Source: Mesomycoplasma hyorhinis ATCC 17981 (GTDB lineage Bacteria; Bacillota_I; Bacilli_A; Mycoplasmatales; Metamycoplasmataceae). Taken from it: a DNA stretch of 41,183 bases. How positions within the stretch are numbered: the stretch's first letter is position 1; each line of letters begins with the position of its first letter. Positions 1 through 12,456 of this stretch are shown here, piece by piece. The position numbers and the translations under genes are program-made. Below the pieces are notes generated by a model. That model saw only the letters and a list, made by a program, of their open reading frames with translations. It was not told the DNA's origin and made no database searches. The stretch spans positions 1-41,183 of the forward strand of contig NZ_KB911491.1 in assembly GCF_000383515.1 (NCBI RefSeq). Direction: 5' to 3'.

Positions 1-194
1 TTATTGAATCGTTTTTTGGAACATTAAAAAGAGAATGTTTTTATTGTCGCGAAAAAGAATTTTTAACTTTTAAACAATTTCACAAAGCAATTGCAAATTA
101 TATTTATTATTACAATTACAAACGAATTAAAGATAAAATAAAATGAATGTCTCCCATTAAATTTAGGGAAACATTCATTTCAAATTATAATTAA
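1..194 (+). CDS. IS3-family transposase, C-terminal fragment (cut by window edge)
   Basis: This is the last 64 codons of a DDE transposase of the IS3/IS150 OrfB type (rve integrase fold). The first complete residues are IESFFGTLKRECF, which contain the catalytic Glu of the DDE triad in the family motif E-x-F-F-x-x-L-K. The C-terminus has the typical YNYKRIKDKIKWMSPIKFRE signature, and one Trp is encoded by TGA. Relative to the right-hand copy it differs by Gly to Cys, His to Gln and Lys to Arg. The 5' part is off-window, so intactness cannot be judged. Confidence 0.93.
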
Positions 195-237
195 TTAAAA
201 CACTCAAAAATTTTTTCAAGAAAAGGGTATCACCTCA
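1..237 (+). mobile_element. IS3-family insertion sequence, 3' end (left copy)
   Basis: This is the terminal 237 bases of an insertion sequence; the rest lies outside the window. Its inner end reads, on the minus strand, TGAGGTGATACCC, which starts with the TG expected of IS3-family ends. The same sequence recurs inverted from 40765 onward. Comparing the two copies by eye over 237 bases gives five mismatches, so they are about 98 percent identical and recently duplicated. A hairpin (arms about 141-155 and 166-180) lies inside the end of the transposase gene. The element stops 15 bases beyond the lspA stop codon. Confidence 0.93.
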
Positions 238-252
238 AATTGCTACATTTTT
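238..252 (-). other. Probable 5' arm of the lspA terminator, interrupted by the IS
   Basis: Directly after the lspA stop codon the minus strand reads AAAAATGTAGCAATT and then the IS begins. An A-tract leading into a short mixed-base arm is how mycoplasma intrinsic terminators in this window start (compare 8266-8303 and 25012-25044), but no complementary arm follows. The missing half (TGCTACATTTTT) is predicted on the far side of an IS copy. This is inference from half a structure. Confidence 0.45.
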
Positions 253-867
253 TTAATTTTGATTTTTGTTTTCTTCATTAATTGAAGTTTTGTGTTTTTG
301 ATTTTTATATCATTTATTCACAGTGGGTCAACAAATTTCAAATACCATAATGACCACCATTCCAATAGGACCTGAAATTATAAATATATCTGCAAAATTA
401 AAGGTTCCTTTGTCACGATAAGGAATGAAAATGATATCTTTAACTCCATTTTGATAAAGTAATCTATCTAATTCATTTCCAATATTTCCAGCTAGTAAAA
501 TAATCATAAAAGCTGCAAAAAAGTAATTTTTAGAAAGCAAGACACTAATGATTAGAATAAATAACAAAAGAAAAGAAAAAATATGAATAATTGTAAATCC
601 AAAAACCTTAGCTAGTCCTGAAGTTACTCCTCTGTGAAGCAATGGTCTAAATCCAATTCAACCGTGATTAATTACAAGTTTTTCATCCGGTGCATATTCA
701 TTAAAATCTTCGTGTTTAAAAATTAAATTTTTAGTTAACTGATCTATTAGCAATAAAATTAATAAAAAGACAAATAAGAAGATTGCATTGTATAGAATCC
801 GTTTTTTGGGAACTCTAGTTAAAATTGTTTTAACAAAATTCTTTATTTTTACAGAACTAATTTTCAT
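253..867 (-). CDS. lspA: Lipoprotein signal peptidase (signal peptidase II)
   Basis: LspA is the membrane aspartyl protease that cleaves the signal peptide of prolipoproteins at the lipobox after diacylglyceryl transfer. Mycoplasmas carry many surface lipoproteins. The 204-residue product has hydrophobic segments near residues 28-46, 80-118, 120-132 and 161-178. It carries the family DQLTK motif (42-46) and both catalytic aspartates: Asp134 in GNELDRL and Asp160 in FNFADIF. Three Trp codons are TGA, including two near the C-terminus, so a standard-code reading truncates it at 328. It overlaps the end of ileS by 11 nt, so translation is probably coupled. It is the last gene of parE-parC-ileS-lspA, and an IS sits 15 bases past its stop. 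Confidence 0.95.
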
Positions 868-3535
868 TTATTAAATCCTTAATTACCAAATAACATCTTT
901 GACAAACATCTTTTTTAATATATTTTGCTTCAAAATGATTTCAACAACGTAAACATTTAACTGAATTAAATGGTTCAACTTTATCTTTGTTAGCAAAGTG
1001 AACTTTTCCAACCATTAATAAGCTTTTAAGATCTAATGATTTTATAAACTCAGAATCTGTTTTTATATGGATGAATGCTTCGTTTGTTCTTTTGATTACT
1101 CCTTCTTTAATTTTTTGTTCAATTAGTTGATAGATTCGATCTTTAACAGTGAAAAATTCCTTCCATTTTTCCTCAATTTTTTCATCAAATGCTTCTTTTT
1201 TAAAGAAAGTTTCTAAATGAACTGATTCTTTTTTATTATCTGATTTTATATATGAATAAATTTCTTCTGTTGTTGTTGGTAAGATAGGAGCTAAGGAAAT
1301 AGTAAGTACATTTAATAAGTTATATAAGTTATATTGGAATTGTCTACGATTTGGATTATCGAGTTTATCTGTATATAAAGAATCTTTTGCTATTGATAAG
1401 TAAAAGTTTGAAAAATCAATAATAAAATTGTTTGCTTCTTTAATAATTTTTACAAATCTAAAGTTATCGTAATTATCAATAATTGTGTTTTTAAATTTTT
1501 TAATTTTATTATCAATATATTGATGAACTGATTCTAGTTGCAGATTTGGATTGTGTTTGTAATCTTCTAAATTAGTAATTAAAAACTTAATTGTATTTCT
1601 AATTTTTCTATAAATTTCTACATTTTGTTCAAAAATGTCTTTTGAATAAACAACGTCATTAAAATATTCACTATTACTTACTCAAAGACGCAAAATGTCA
1701 GCTCCATATGTTTTAATTAAATCTAAAGGACTAACTCCATTTCCTTTGGATTTAGACATTTTGTTTCCGTTTTGATCCACAATAAATCCATGCGATAACA
1801 ACCTTCGATAAGGAGCTTTGTTGTAGTAAATATAACTATTAATTAATGATGAATTAAATCAACCACGGTATTGATCAGAACCTTCTAAGTACAAGTCAAA
1901 AGGAAGCTCTGTTTTATCTACTTTTACACTAATTGATGTAGAACCTGAATCAAATCAAACATCCATAATGTCGTTTTCTTTTGTTCATCCCAAGTTTCTG
2001 TATTCTTCTGGAAGAAGCTCATCTACTTCTTTTTCGTATCAAACATCGGTTCCGTATTGTTTTACTAAATTAATAACATAATCAAATAATTCAGGTTTAT
2101 CTAAAACAGGATTTTTATTTTCATCATAGAAAACAATAATTGGCACTCCTCATGATCTTTGTCTTGAAATGGTTCAATCTTGTCTATTTTCAATCATTGT
2201 CTGAAGTCTTCTTTTTATTCATTCTTGAGGAAAAATAACTTCTTCACTAGCTTTTAGAATTTCGGATTTTATTTTTTCAATAGCAACAAATCATTGAGGA
2301 GTTCCACGATAAATAACAGGTTTATTGGTTCTTCAATCATGTGGATATGAGTGTTTAAGTATGGAAAATTTTAGTAATTTTCCTTCTTTTTCTAAATCTT
2401 GTCCAATTTCTTTATTAGCATCTAAATAAAATAAACCTTCATATTTTCTTGCTAATTCATTTAAAGTTCCATCATCATTAACATGCATCACATGTTCTAA
2501 ACCTGTTTTTTTAGAAATCCAAAAATCGTCCTCACCAAATAGTGGTGCTATGTGAACTAAACCAGAACCTGAAGTAACAGTAACGTGATGTCCTTGAACA
2601 ACTTTTCCTTCTTTTTCCTTCATAATTGGTCTGATATATTTAACATCAACAAGTTTTTCACCTAAAAAAGTATCTACAATTTCAAAGTGATCTCAGTTAA
2701 AATCTTGAGCTAATTTCTCAACTAATTCTGTGGCTACAACAAAAAATTTGTCTTGATGTTTTACTTTTGAATATTCAAATTTTTCTCCAACTGCAACTCC
2801 TGAGTTTGCAATTAAAGTTCAAGGTGTTGTTGTTCAAATTACTAAATAATCACCTTTAGTTACTTTAGAATTTCCTTGTGAAATTTCAAAAGCTACATAA
2901 ATTGAAGGTGAACGATGATCTAGATACTCAATTTCTGCTTCAGCTAATGCAGATTGGCTAGTTGGTGATCAATAAACTGGTTTTAAACCTCTATAAACTA
3001 AACCTTTTTGTACCATTACTTTAAATAGTTCTAACTGTTTTGCTTCAAATGTTGGCGCATTTGTTTGATAAATAGTACTAAAATCGGTTAATAAATTAAG
3101 TTGTTCAAATTGTTTTTTTTGTGATTCAATTTGTTCATTAGCGTAATTATTAGCTTGTTTTCTAAGTTCTAAAACAGATAATGATTTATGAGAAATATTA
3201 TTTAAAGAAAGAATTTTATTTTCAATTGGAAGACCATGTGTATCTCAACCTGGAACATAAGGTGAATAAAAGCCTTGCATAGTTTTATATCTAACAACAA
3301 TGTCTTTTAAAACTTTATTAAGTGCATGACCTATGTGAATATCACCATTTGCATATGGTGGCCCATCATGAAGAACAAATTGAGGGTTATTTTCGTTTAA
3401 TTTTAAAGCTTTTTGATAGATTTTGTTATCTAATCAAAACTGTCTATATTCTGCTTCTTTTTGTGAAAGATTTGCTTTCATAGAAAACTCTGAAGTGAAT
3501 ATATTTAATGAGTTTTTATAAAAATTTTTATCCAT
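857..3535 (-). CDS. ileS: Isoleucyl-tRNA synthetase
   Basis: This class I aminoacyl-tRNA synthetase charges tRNA-Ile and edits misactivated valine. The 892-residue frame carries the HIGH signature at 67-70 (GDIHIGH), KMSKS at 592-596, and a C-terminal zinc-binding region with two CxxC pairs (Cys861/864 and Cys878/881), as in bacterial IleRS. Numerous TGA-encoded tryptophans break it under the standard code, but phase checks at HIGH, in the middle, at KMSKS and at the stop agree, so no frameshift is seen. The start ATG lies 9 bases after the parC stop, and the 3' end overlaps lspA. Its cognate tRNA-Ile(GAU) is also in this window at 12457. Confidence 0.96.
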
Positions 3536-3544
3536 AATTTTTCC

Positions 3545-6194
3545 TTATTTATCAAATTTTTTCAAAAGAGAATCAATGTCTAATTCATCAATTTCTTTGA
3601 GTTTCCCTTTGACTTTTTCAATTGCTTGATTAACATCAAAAGATTTGTTTGATGTGAGTTTAGGTTGCGGTATGTCTTGATTTTTATCTATTATTTTACT
3701 TCTTTTTTCTTCTTTTTGTGAAACATTTTCTTTAAGATTATCTTCTATTTTTTTATTTTCGATTTTTGCTTTTTCTTCTAATTTATTATTTATGTTGATT
3801 TTAATACAATCTAAATAATAAACAAAAGGATTTTTTAAACTTTCAAACTTATTGCTAACACCAGGAATCTCTAAACTTGGAACTTTAGATACTTTATTTG
3901 GTTCTTCAAAAATGAAGCAAATTTCTTTATTTTTTTGTTTTATAATATTAACAATTTTTAAATGAGTAAACTTGGATTCTAAATAAAATTTAGCTTGACT
4001 ATTTTTGTTACCGTAATAAATTGAGCTCAAACTAATATTTCTTACAAAACCTGATTTAGCTACAAAAACAAAGACATCATCTGATTGACCTAAAACAAAA
4101 TGATCTATATATTCACCTTCTTTGAGCTTTAAAATTCTAACTCCAGCTGTATTTGTTCCATAAATTGGAACTTCAATTTCGCTATATCTTGAAGCTCTAT
4201 TTTGGTTGGTAAATAAAGCAATATCTTGATAATTATCACTTAATTTAGCACCAATTAGTTGATCATCTTGCTTTATTTTCATAGCTAAAATTGTTTTTTT
4301 GAACCTGGAAACTTCTAAATCTTTTAAACTGATACGCTTGCCCATTCCGTTCTTAGTTATTAAACAAACAAATTGATTTTCACTAAAATCAGCTATTTCA
4401 ATTGCTGAAATTATAGTTTCATCTTTTTTTAATAAATAATCAATTTGTAAATCAGATCAAGTTGCTTTAAAAGTTGCATCTTCAATAGTGTGTAAAGGAA
4501 TAAAAATATAATTTCCTACTGAAGTAAAAATCAATAATTTATTTTTTGTTTGAATTTTGTTAACAAAAACAAAATAATCTTTTTCTTTTAAACTTATATT
4601 TGAAATATCATTTGATTCAAAAACTTTGTTAGACATTTTTTTGTATAAACCTTGTTTGGTTATAACAAAATAGGATTCTTCATTTTTAATAAGTTCTTCT
4701 TGATTAATTTCAATTTTGAAATTTTGATTAATAATTTGGGTTTTCCTCTCTCGTCCAAATTTTGTTCTAATTTCTTTTAAAATTGAGACTAAATATTGAT
4801 TAAACTCTAAATCATTTTCTAATAAAGTTGTTAATTTAGCTACTTGATCAATTAAAGTATTTTTTTCATTTAAATAATTTTGTTGATCAATTCTAGATAA
4901 TCTATACAATCTCATTTCAGCAATTGCAGTAGCTTGCAATAATGTAAAATCAAAGTTTTGAACTAAAGCTTCTATTACACCTTGTTTGGAATTATCTGAA
5001 TTTCTAATTATTTTAATTACTTCATCAGTAATGTCAGCAACCTTTAAAAAACCTTTAACAATTTCTAATCTTTGATTATTTTTTTTCAAATCAAATTCAA
5101 TTTCTTTTGTTTTAATTTCTTTTAAATGATCTAGATAATAATCTAACATCTTATAAATAGATAGAAGCTTGGGTGTGTAATTATGAATTGCTACTGAGTT
5201 GTATGAGTAACTAATTTGCATTTGTGTTTTTTGAAGTAAATAATTTAAAATAAGTTCAATATTTGCTTCTTTTTCTAATTCAATTAAAATAGAAATTCCA
5301 GTTCTATCTGATTGATCAATTACGTCTAAAATTCCTTCAATTTTCTTCTCAAATCTAATTTCATCAATTTGTTTTACAAGTTCTGACTTAACAACTGAAA
5401 AAGGAATTTCTTCAATTTCAATAGCTTTGTATTTTGGTTCGTTAATTATTTTGTATTTAGAAACTAAAACTACTTTTCCTTGTCCTGTTTCAAAAGCTTC
5501 ATCTATTCCTTTTGTATCATAAATAATTCCACCTGTTGGAAAATCTGGACCTTTAATTATTTGGCGAATTTTAGAGTATGGAGTTGCTTTATTTTTTAAT
5601 TTTTCTATACAAGCATCAATTAATTCTGCTAAATTATGAGGAGGAATATCTGTAGCAAAACCTGAAGCAATTCCTTTAGTTCCGTTCACTAATAAATTAG
5701 GAAATAACACAGGTAAAACTACTGGTTCTTTTTCAGAATCATCAAAATTAGGTACAAAATTTACTGTTTTTTTATTAATAATTTCCAACATTAAATTAGT
5801 AACAGCTTCTAAACGTGTTTCAGTATAACGCATTGCAGCTGCTGGATCATCATCGATTGATCCTTTATTTCCATGCATTTCTACTAATGGTAAATTCATT
5901 TTTCATTCTTGAGCCATCCGAATTAAGGCTTCATAAATTGAAGAATCTCCATGTGGATGGTATTTACCTATTACATCACCCACTACCCTTGCTGATTTTT
6001 TAAATGCTTTATCATTTTTTAAACCCAACATTCACATTGAGTACAAAATCCGTCTTTGAACTGGTTTTAATCCATCTCTAACATCAGGAATAGCTCTTTG
6101 TTGAATAACATATTTTGAATACCTAATAAAACGTTCTGATACTATAGAATCAAGTGAATTAACTATTAATTGTTCTTCATTTTTCTTCATATTA

Positions 6195-6211
<17 letters not shown>
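3545..6211 (-). CDS. parC: DNA topoisomerase IV subunit A
   Basis: ParC is the DNA-cleaving subunit of topoisomerase IV, which decatenates daughter chromosomes with ParE. The 888-residue frame has the GyrA/ParC breakage-reunion core ([25 protein letters not shown]) with the catalytic Tyr129 in [10 protein letters not shown]. It has a degenerate beta-pinwheel C-terminal domain and then a Lys/Glu-rich, probably disordered tail over about the last 85 residues. I chose the ATG at 6211 because AAGGAAG lies about 10 bases upstream inside parE; an in-frame ATG at 6190 is the alternative and would remove seven residues. With the 6211 start it overlaps parE by 17 nt. It is distinguished from gyrA (22361) by its pairing with parE and its weakly conserved C-terminal domain. 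Confidence 0.95.
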
Positions 6212-8153
<1,942 letters not shown>

Positions 8154-8222
8154 TTACTTTCAACATTTTTAAAAACAAACAAAAAAACAAATTACTAAAG
8201 AAAATAGTTTAATAATTTATAT

Positions 8223-8228
8223 ATTATA
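8223..8228 (-). promoter_or_regulatory. Putative -10 element for the parE operon
   Basis: TATAAT on the minus strand lies 78 bases upstream of the parE start and just beyond the terminator of the preceding gene. The -35 region is not convincing, which is common in mycoplasmas. The transcript would carry a leader of roughly 70 nt with a good ribosome binding site. Confidence 0.45.
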
Positions 8229-8265
8229 TTTTCTTATTTAAAAAGAAGAAAAAAAGAGAATAAAA

Positions 8266-8303
8266 TAGTAAAAAACCAAGAACTTTTTCTTGGTTTTTTA
8301 CTA
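8266..8303 (-). terminator. Rho-independent terminator of the 111-residue membrane protein gene
   Basis: A perfect 17-bp stem (8266-8282 with 8287-8303) around a CTTT loop follows the stop codon of the 8310-8645 gene. Because the arm is A-rich on one side and T-rich on the other, it could act in both directions. It separates this gene from the parE operon promoter. Confidence 0.85.
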
Positions 8304-8309
8304 TTAAAC

Positions 8310-8645
8310 TTAAGCTGTGGAAACTTGCTTAGTTTCTTCTGCTTTTGTTTTTAAAACTTTGTTTTTAATATAATCTCTATCTTTTTGCTGTTTTTTATAT
8401 TTAATTAAATCTTTGTGATAAACATAAAATCCTGCAAAAAAAGCAGTACCAATTATGAATAAAATTAAAAATCCAACTACAATTATTCCCTCAACTATAA
8501 AGCTTTTAAAATCAATATTTGCAGCTTTATAGTAAATATAATAAGCTAAAATTGCAATAAAAGCTAAAAAAGCAACTACAGATAAAACAAAAAAGTGAAT
8601 AGCTGTGTTTTTATATTTTTTTGCGTCTAATTGATTGAGTATCAT
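8310..8645 (-). CDS. Small two-span membrane protein, function unknown
   Basis: This is a 111-residue protein with no tryptophan and no recognisable family motif. It has two hydrophobic segments (about 15-37 and 49-73) and a lysine-rich C-terminal tail of about 35 residues with heptad-like spacing, predicted cytoplasmic. The start ATG is preceded by AAAGGAAAA. It is monocistronic, with its own terminator downstream and a 77-base divergent gap from uvrC upstream. The clean ribosome binding site, terminator and sustained hydrophobic pattern make it a real gene; the function is not known to me. Confidence 0.75.
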   Translation of the reverse strand: MILNQLDAKKYKNTAIHFFVLSVVAFLAFIAILAYYIYYKAANIDFKSFIVEGIIVVGFLILFIIGTAFFAGFYVYHKDLIKYKKQQKDRDYIKNKVLKTKAEETKQVSTA

Positions 8646-8722
8646 TTTTTCCTTTGATAAATTTAGTAAAATTATACAACAATATTTTAATAAATATTTA
8701 ATTTAATAATAAAATTAGAAAA

Positions 8723-10408
8723 ATGGAAAAATTTAAAAAATTGATAGAAAAAAAAGACTTTCCAAAGACATTTGGTGTTTATAAATTCTTAGATGAGTAT
8801 AAAAATGTGCTATATGTTGGTAAAGCAGAAAACATCTATAACAGAATGAAACAATATGCTGCTGGGCACATAAATTCTTACAAAACACATTCATTAATTA
8901 ATCAAACAGATGATATTGAATTTTTTATCACTAATTCAAAAGCAAATGCTTTGATTTTAGAAGATAAATGAATCAAGCTCTATAAACCAAATTTTAACAT
9001 TTTACTAAAAGATGACCACACTTATCCTTATATTGAAATTAATAAGAATTTAGATATTAAATTAGCTTACAAAATTGCTAATAAACGAAATTTTTATTTT
9101 GGACCTTTTGTAAAAAAATCTGATGCTTGAAACTTAACAAGATTTTTAGAAAGTAAAGTTAAATATGAAAACGGTTTACCAATAAATAGTTTATCCCCAG
9201 AAGAAAAAAATCAAAAACTTGAAATTTGCAAAAAGATTCTAAAGCTAAAAAATGCTTCATTTTTAAAGCAAATTTTAGAAGAAGAAGCTTTATTTGTACA
9301 ACAAGAAAATTATGTAAGAGCTAATGAATTAAAACAAATTCGCCAGGCTCTAAGTGATTTACAACAACAAAAAGAAAGCATTACATTAGCAAATAACAAA
9401 GATGTTGATTTCATTTTTGTCGCTCAGTATCAAGAATTTGTCTTCATTTCACTTCTTTTTTACAGAAATGGCTCTTTATTTTCCTACAAAAACTTAAATT
9501 TAAGTTTAATTTTTAACTTAGAAGAAACATTTATTATGTTTTTAAAAAATTATTACAAAAATAATTTAATTCCAGATCAAATTGTTTTAGACAATCTCTG
9601 AGAAACATTGGATTTTAAATCTGAATTATCTAGTTTAAATATAACTTTTTCAAATAATAAAAAGCTTGATTTAATTATGCAAATGGCAAAAGATAATAAT
9701 CAATTTTTTGTTCAAGAAAGATTAAAAATACTTCAAAAAGAACAACAAAAAGAAAATATTGTTCTAGAAAAATTATCACAAGATTTAAAAGTTGCCAAAG
9801 CAGATAAAATTATGATTATTGATAACTCTCACTCTAATCTTCAAAATATTGTTACAGGAGTTATTTTCTTTATTAACGGCGTACATCAAAGCAAATTTAA
9901 TAGATTTTTTAATGTTTCAAAAAATTTAAAATCTGATATAGATTTTATGTATGAAAGTATCAAAAAATATTTTTCAATTAAAAGTTTTTTAAAACCTGAT
10001 CTTATTTTTGTAGACGGCGCTCAGCAACAAATAAAAAAAGCACAACAAGCTTTAAAGGAATCAAATATTTATGTTCCTTTATTTGGAATTGTAAAAAACA
10101 AAAACCATAAAACTCATTATGTATTAGATCAAAATCTTCAAAAAGTTGAAAATATTAGTCAAGAATCCTTCAATTTCCTTTCTAATATGCAGATTCAAGT
10201 AGATGAATTTGCAAAAATAAAGCACAGAAATAAAAACATCAAAATTTTAACTTCTTCCTTTTTAGATCAGTTAAATATTGATAAAAAAACTCAAGATAAA
10301 CTTTTAACTTACTTTAAAACTTACAAAAAAATTAAAGAAGCTACCGAAGAAGAACTTAAATTATTCTTAAATGCTCAACAAATTAAAAAACTAAAAAATT
10401 ATTATTAA
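8723..10408 (+). CDS. uvrC: Excinuclease ABC subunit C
   Basis: UvrC makes both incisions around DNA lesions in nucleotide excision repair with UvrA and UvrB. The 561-residue product starts with a GIY-YIG nuclease domain (GVY at 18-20, YVG at 31-33). A UVR-like helical segment lies near residues 190-215 (ALFVQQENYVRANELKQI), followed by the C-terminal RNase H-like nuclease (IMIIDNSH; PDLIFVDGA) and a short helix-hairpin-helix region. Internal tryptophans are TGA. No Shine-Dalgarno precedes the ATG; a TAAAAT box ends seven bases upstream, so the mRNA may be leaderless. A bidirectional terminator follows at 10477. Confidence 0.94.
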
Positions 10409-10476
10409 AAAATTTAAATTGTAATCAAAATCTTAATTTATGTTTTTTCTAATAAAACTATTGAATTTATTTTTTT

Positions 10477-10513
10477 CACAAAAATACCACAAATAATTTG
10501 TGGTGTTTTTGTG
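10477..10513. terminator. Bidirectional terminator between uvrC and a convergent membrane protein gene
   Basis: A long hairpin, CACAAAAATACCACAAA pairing with TTTGTGGTGTTTTTGTG (one G-T pair) around TAAT, is followed by T-rich sequence on both strands. It lies between uvrC and the converging gene ending at 10551. The stretch 10409-10476 holds nothing else I can identify. Confidence 0.82.
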
Positions 10514-10550
10514 ATTATTTTGTAAATTTATTATTATATTTAGATAATTT

Positions 10551-11117
10551 TTAATATAAATATTTGATTTTTAACTTTTCTATATATTCTTTTTCATCTT
10601 TAATAAATGGAATAAATATTAAGTTGGTTATTAACATTGTAATCAATCACACCACTACAATCATTACTAATCCTATATATATTTCATTCACAGCAGCTGA
10701 TGACCCGACGAAAATTTCACTCATTAAAACAACATATAAAAACACAATAAAAGCAAATATTTTTGAAAACAATAATGTTATAAATTGGAATTTTTTAAAA
10801 TTTGTGTTTTGTTTTACAACATTAAACTCTTTTTGATTTTTCAATCCAAAAATAAAAGGAAAAATTCAAAATAAAATTCTATTTTTTGTTCCTGAGATAT
10901 ATTTTACTGAAAAAAATATTTGATATATAAAAGTAAAAATGGAAATTAAACCAACAGTAGGAAGAATAAATAAAGAAGAAATAAAAGTTAATCTACCTGG
11001 AGGTTGTGGTAGTATATTTGCAAATATGAGTAGAAAAACAAGTAAATAAATTAGAAAAAATCATCTAAAAAATGAAATAAAAAAGAAAGTTATTACTTTT
11101 GTTTTATTTTCTTGCAT
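10551..11117 (-). CDS. Multi-span membrane protein, function unknown
   Basis: This 188-residue protein has about four hydrophobic segments (near 9-35, 46-70, 113-133 and 143-170) with short basic loops and a charged C-terminal tail (KDEKEYIEKLKIKYLY). I recognise no family motif. The start at 11117 has a strong AGGAGA ribosome binding site. Three tryptophans are TGA, and all parts are in one phase (a standard-code reading shows only residues 92-156). It converges on uvrC across a shared terminator. The gene is 43 bases downstream of asnA and co-directional, so it may be read from the asnA promoter. Lineage-specific transporter or integrity proteins are possible, but nothing supports a specific role. 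Confidence 0.75.
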
Positions 11118-11160
11118 AGAATCTCCTATTTTTATTCTATTACAAAAGCAAAAAATTTTA

Positions 11161-12143
11161 CTACAATAAAATAATATTTTCTTTTTTGGCTTCTTCAAGA
11201 ATTTTTTTAGGTCAGTAACTAGATTGAACTTCTCCAATATGTGCTTTTTCTAATAAAAACATACAGAGTCTGCTTTGACCTATTCCGCCACCGATAGAAA
11301 ATGGTAAGTTTTCGTTTACTAAATCATGGTGAAATTGTGATTTTTGTTCTAATTGCGGCTTAGTTAATTTACTTTGCTCTAATAAAGCTTTAGCATCAAC
11401 TCTTATACCCATTGAAGAAATTTCGATTGCCTTATCTAAGGTTTCGTGATAAAAAATTAAATCACCGTTTAAATTTCAATCATCATAGTCAATGGCTCTT
11501 CCTGAGTGTACTTGTCCAGACTTAAGTTTTCAACCAACTCTGATAACAAAAAATGCTTTTGCTTTTTCTTGTGCAAATTTTGTTTCTCTTTGTGATGGAG
11601 TAAGTTCAGGATATAAATCTTCTAGTTCTTGAGAATCAATAAAAATCAATTCTTTTGGTAATTTAATTTTAAGTTGTGGAAATTTTTTTACTAGTTCTGC
11701 TTCAGTATTTCTTATTTGATCATAAATTGTTCTAATAGTTTGTTTTAAATAATCAAGATTTCTATCTTCTTTTTTATAATTTTTTCTCAATCTCATTGAT
11801 CTACATAATAAGAATGAAATGGGGAAAGAATTTCTTCTTTTCTAATTGCGTTCATATCAGTATATAAACCTTTATAAAGGTAAAAATCATATTCTCTCAA
11901 AGCATATCTTTTTCATTTCGCTAGTGAGTGAACAATTTCTAATTTTGTGTCTTGATCTTTTGGAATAAAAGAAACAGCAGCTTCGCCATTTAATGTATCA
12001 TTTAACCCAGTTAGTGGTTCGACAAATAAAGGTGCGGTAACTCTTGTAAGTGATAAAGCTTCTGATAAAAATTTTGGAAAAATAATTTTTATAGACTCAA
12101 TTGCTTTTTGTGTTTCAAAAATGTTTAATTTAGATGTGTACAT
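11161..12143 (-). pseudogene. asnA: Aspartate-ammonia ligase, frameshifted
   Basis: AsnA makes asparagine from aspartate, ammonia and ATP. Read across two frames, the gene gives about 327 residues, close to the E. coli enzyme (330). It includes [42 protein letters not shown] and the diagnostic [11 protein letters not shown] near the C-terminus. After WDWEKII the frame is lost: one A is missing in a run of six (11770-11775, or the neighbouring run 11780-11785). The upstream frame then stops at 11745-11747, giving a 132-residue product. Adding one A restores an ungapped fit to the family over this stretch. The rest is free of other lesions, so the break is very recent, a slippage site, or a sequencing error. 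The ribosome binding site GAAAGG precedes the start. Confidence 0.88.
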
Positions 12144-12157
12144 TTTGCCTTTCTATA

Positions 12158-12354
12158 TTAGATATCTAAATAGAAACTTTTTATTAATAGCAAAAAATTA
12201 TCTTGATAAAAGAAAGATTAATCAAAACTTATAATTTTAATAACTATTAATATAAAAGTTTTGATTAAATATTATTTATATTAAAAAAATTATTATTAAA
12301 ATTTAAACCATTTAAAAAATGATTATTCAAATTAGCGTTTAAATTTAATAATAA
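12158..12354 (-). promoter_or_regulatory. Structured 5' leader of asnA with two long stem-loops
   Basis: Between the asnA start and its putative promoter are, in transcript order, three elements. The first is an 18-bp stem with one bulge (12337-12354 with 12290-12308) enclosing a 28-nt loop that contains a smaller CATTT/AAATG stem. The second is a 13-bp perfect stem (12256-12268 with 12218-12230) around a 25-nt AT loop with its own palindrome. The third is the perfect palindrome TTAGATATCTAA (12158-12169), just upstream of the ribosome binding site. This is most of the 313-base gene-free stretch between asnA and the tRNA gene. No known riboswitch or T-box sequence was recognised. Confidence 0.5.
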
Positions 12355-12373
12355 TTTTTGCATAATTGCTATA

Positions 12374-12379
12374 ATTATA
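12374..12379 (-). promoter_or_regulatory. Putative -10 element for asnA
   Basis: TATAAT on the minus strand lies 230 bases upstream of the asnA start, with a weak TTATTA 17 bases further up as a -35 candidate. Transcription from here would produce the long structured leader. Confidence 0.45.
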
Positions 12380-12404
12380 CTCTTTTGTTAAAAAAATAAT
12401 AATA

Positions 12405-12434
12405 AAAAATACACTAACTTTTTAGTGTATTTTT
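12405..12434 (-). terminator. Terminator of the rplM-rpsI-tRNA-Ile unit
   Basis: AAAAATACACTA (12405-12416) pairs with TAGTGTATTTTT (12423-12434) around ACTTTT, downstream of the tRNA gene in the minus direction. It isolates this unit from asnA. Confidence 0.85.
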
Positions 12435-12456
12435 GAAAAAGTGGTCAAAAATGAAA

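Noticed and set aside
12144-12380. T-box or known amino-acid riboswitch in the asnA leader
   Set aside because: No T-box antiterminator sequence, specifier loop or terminator/antiterminator pair was found; only AT-rich stems.
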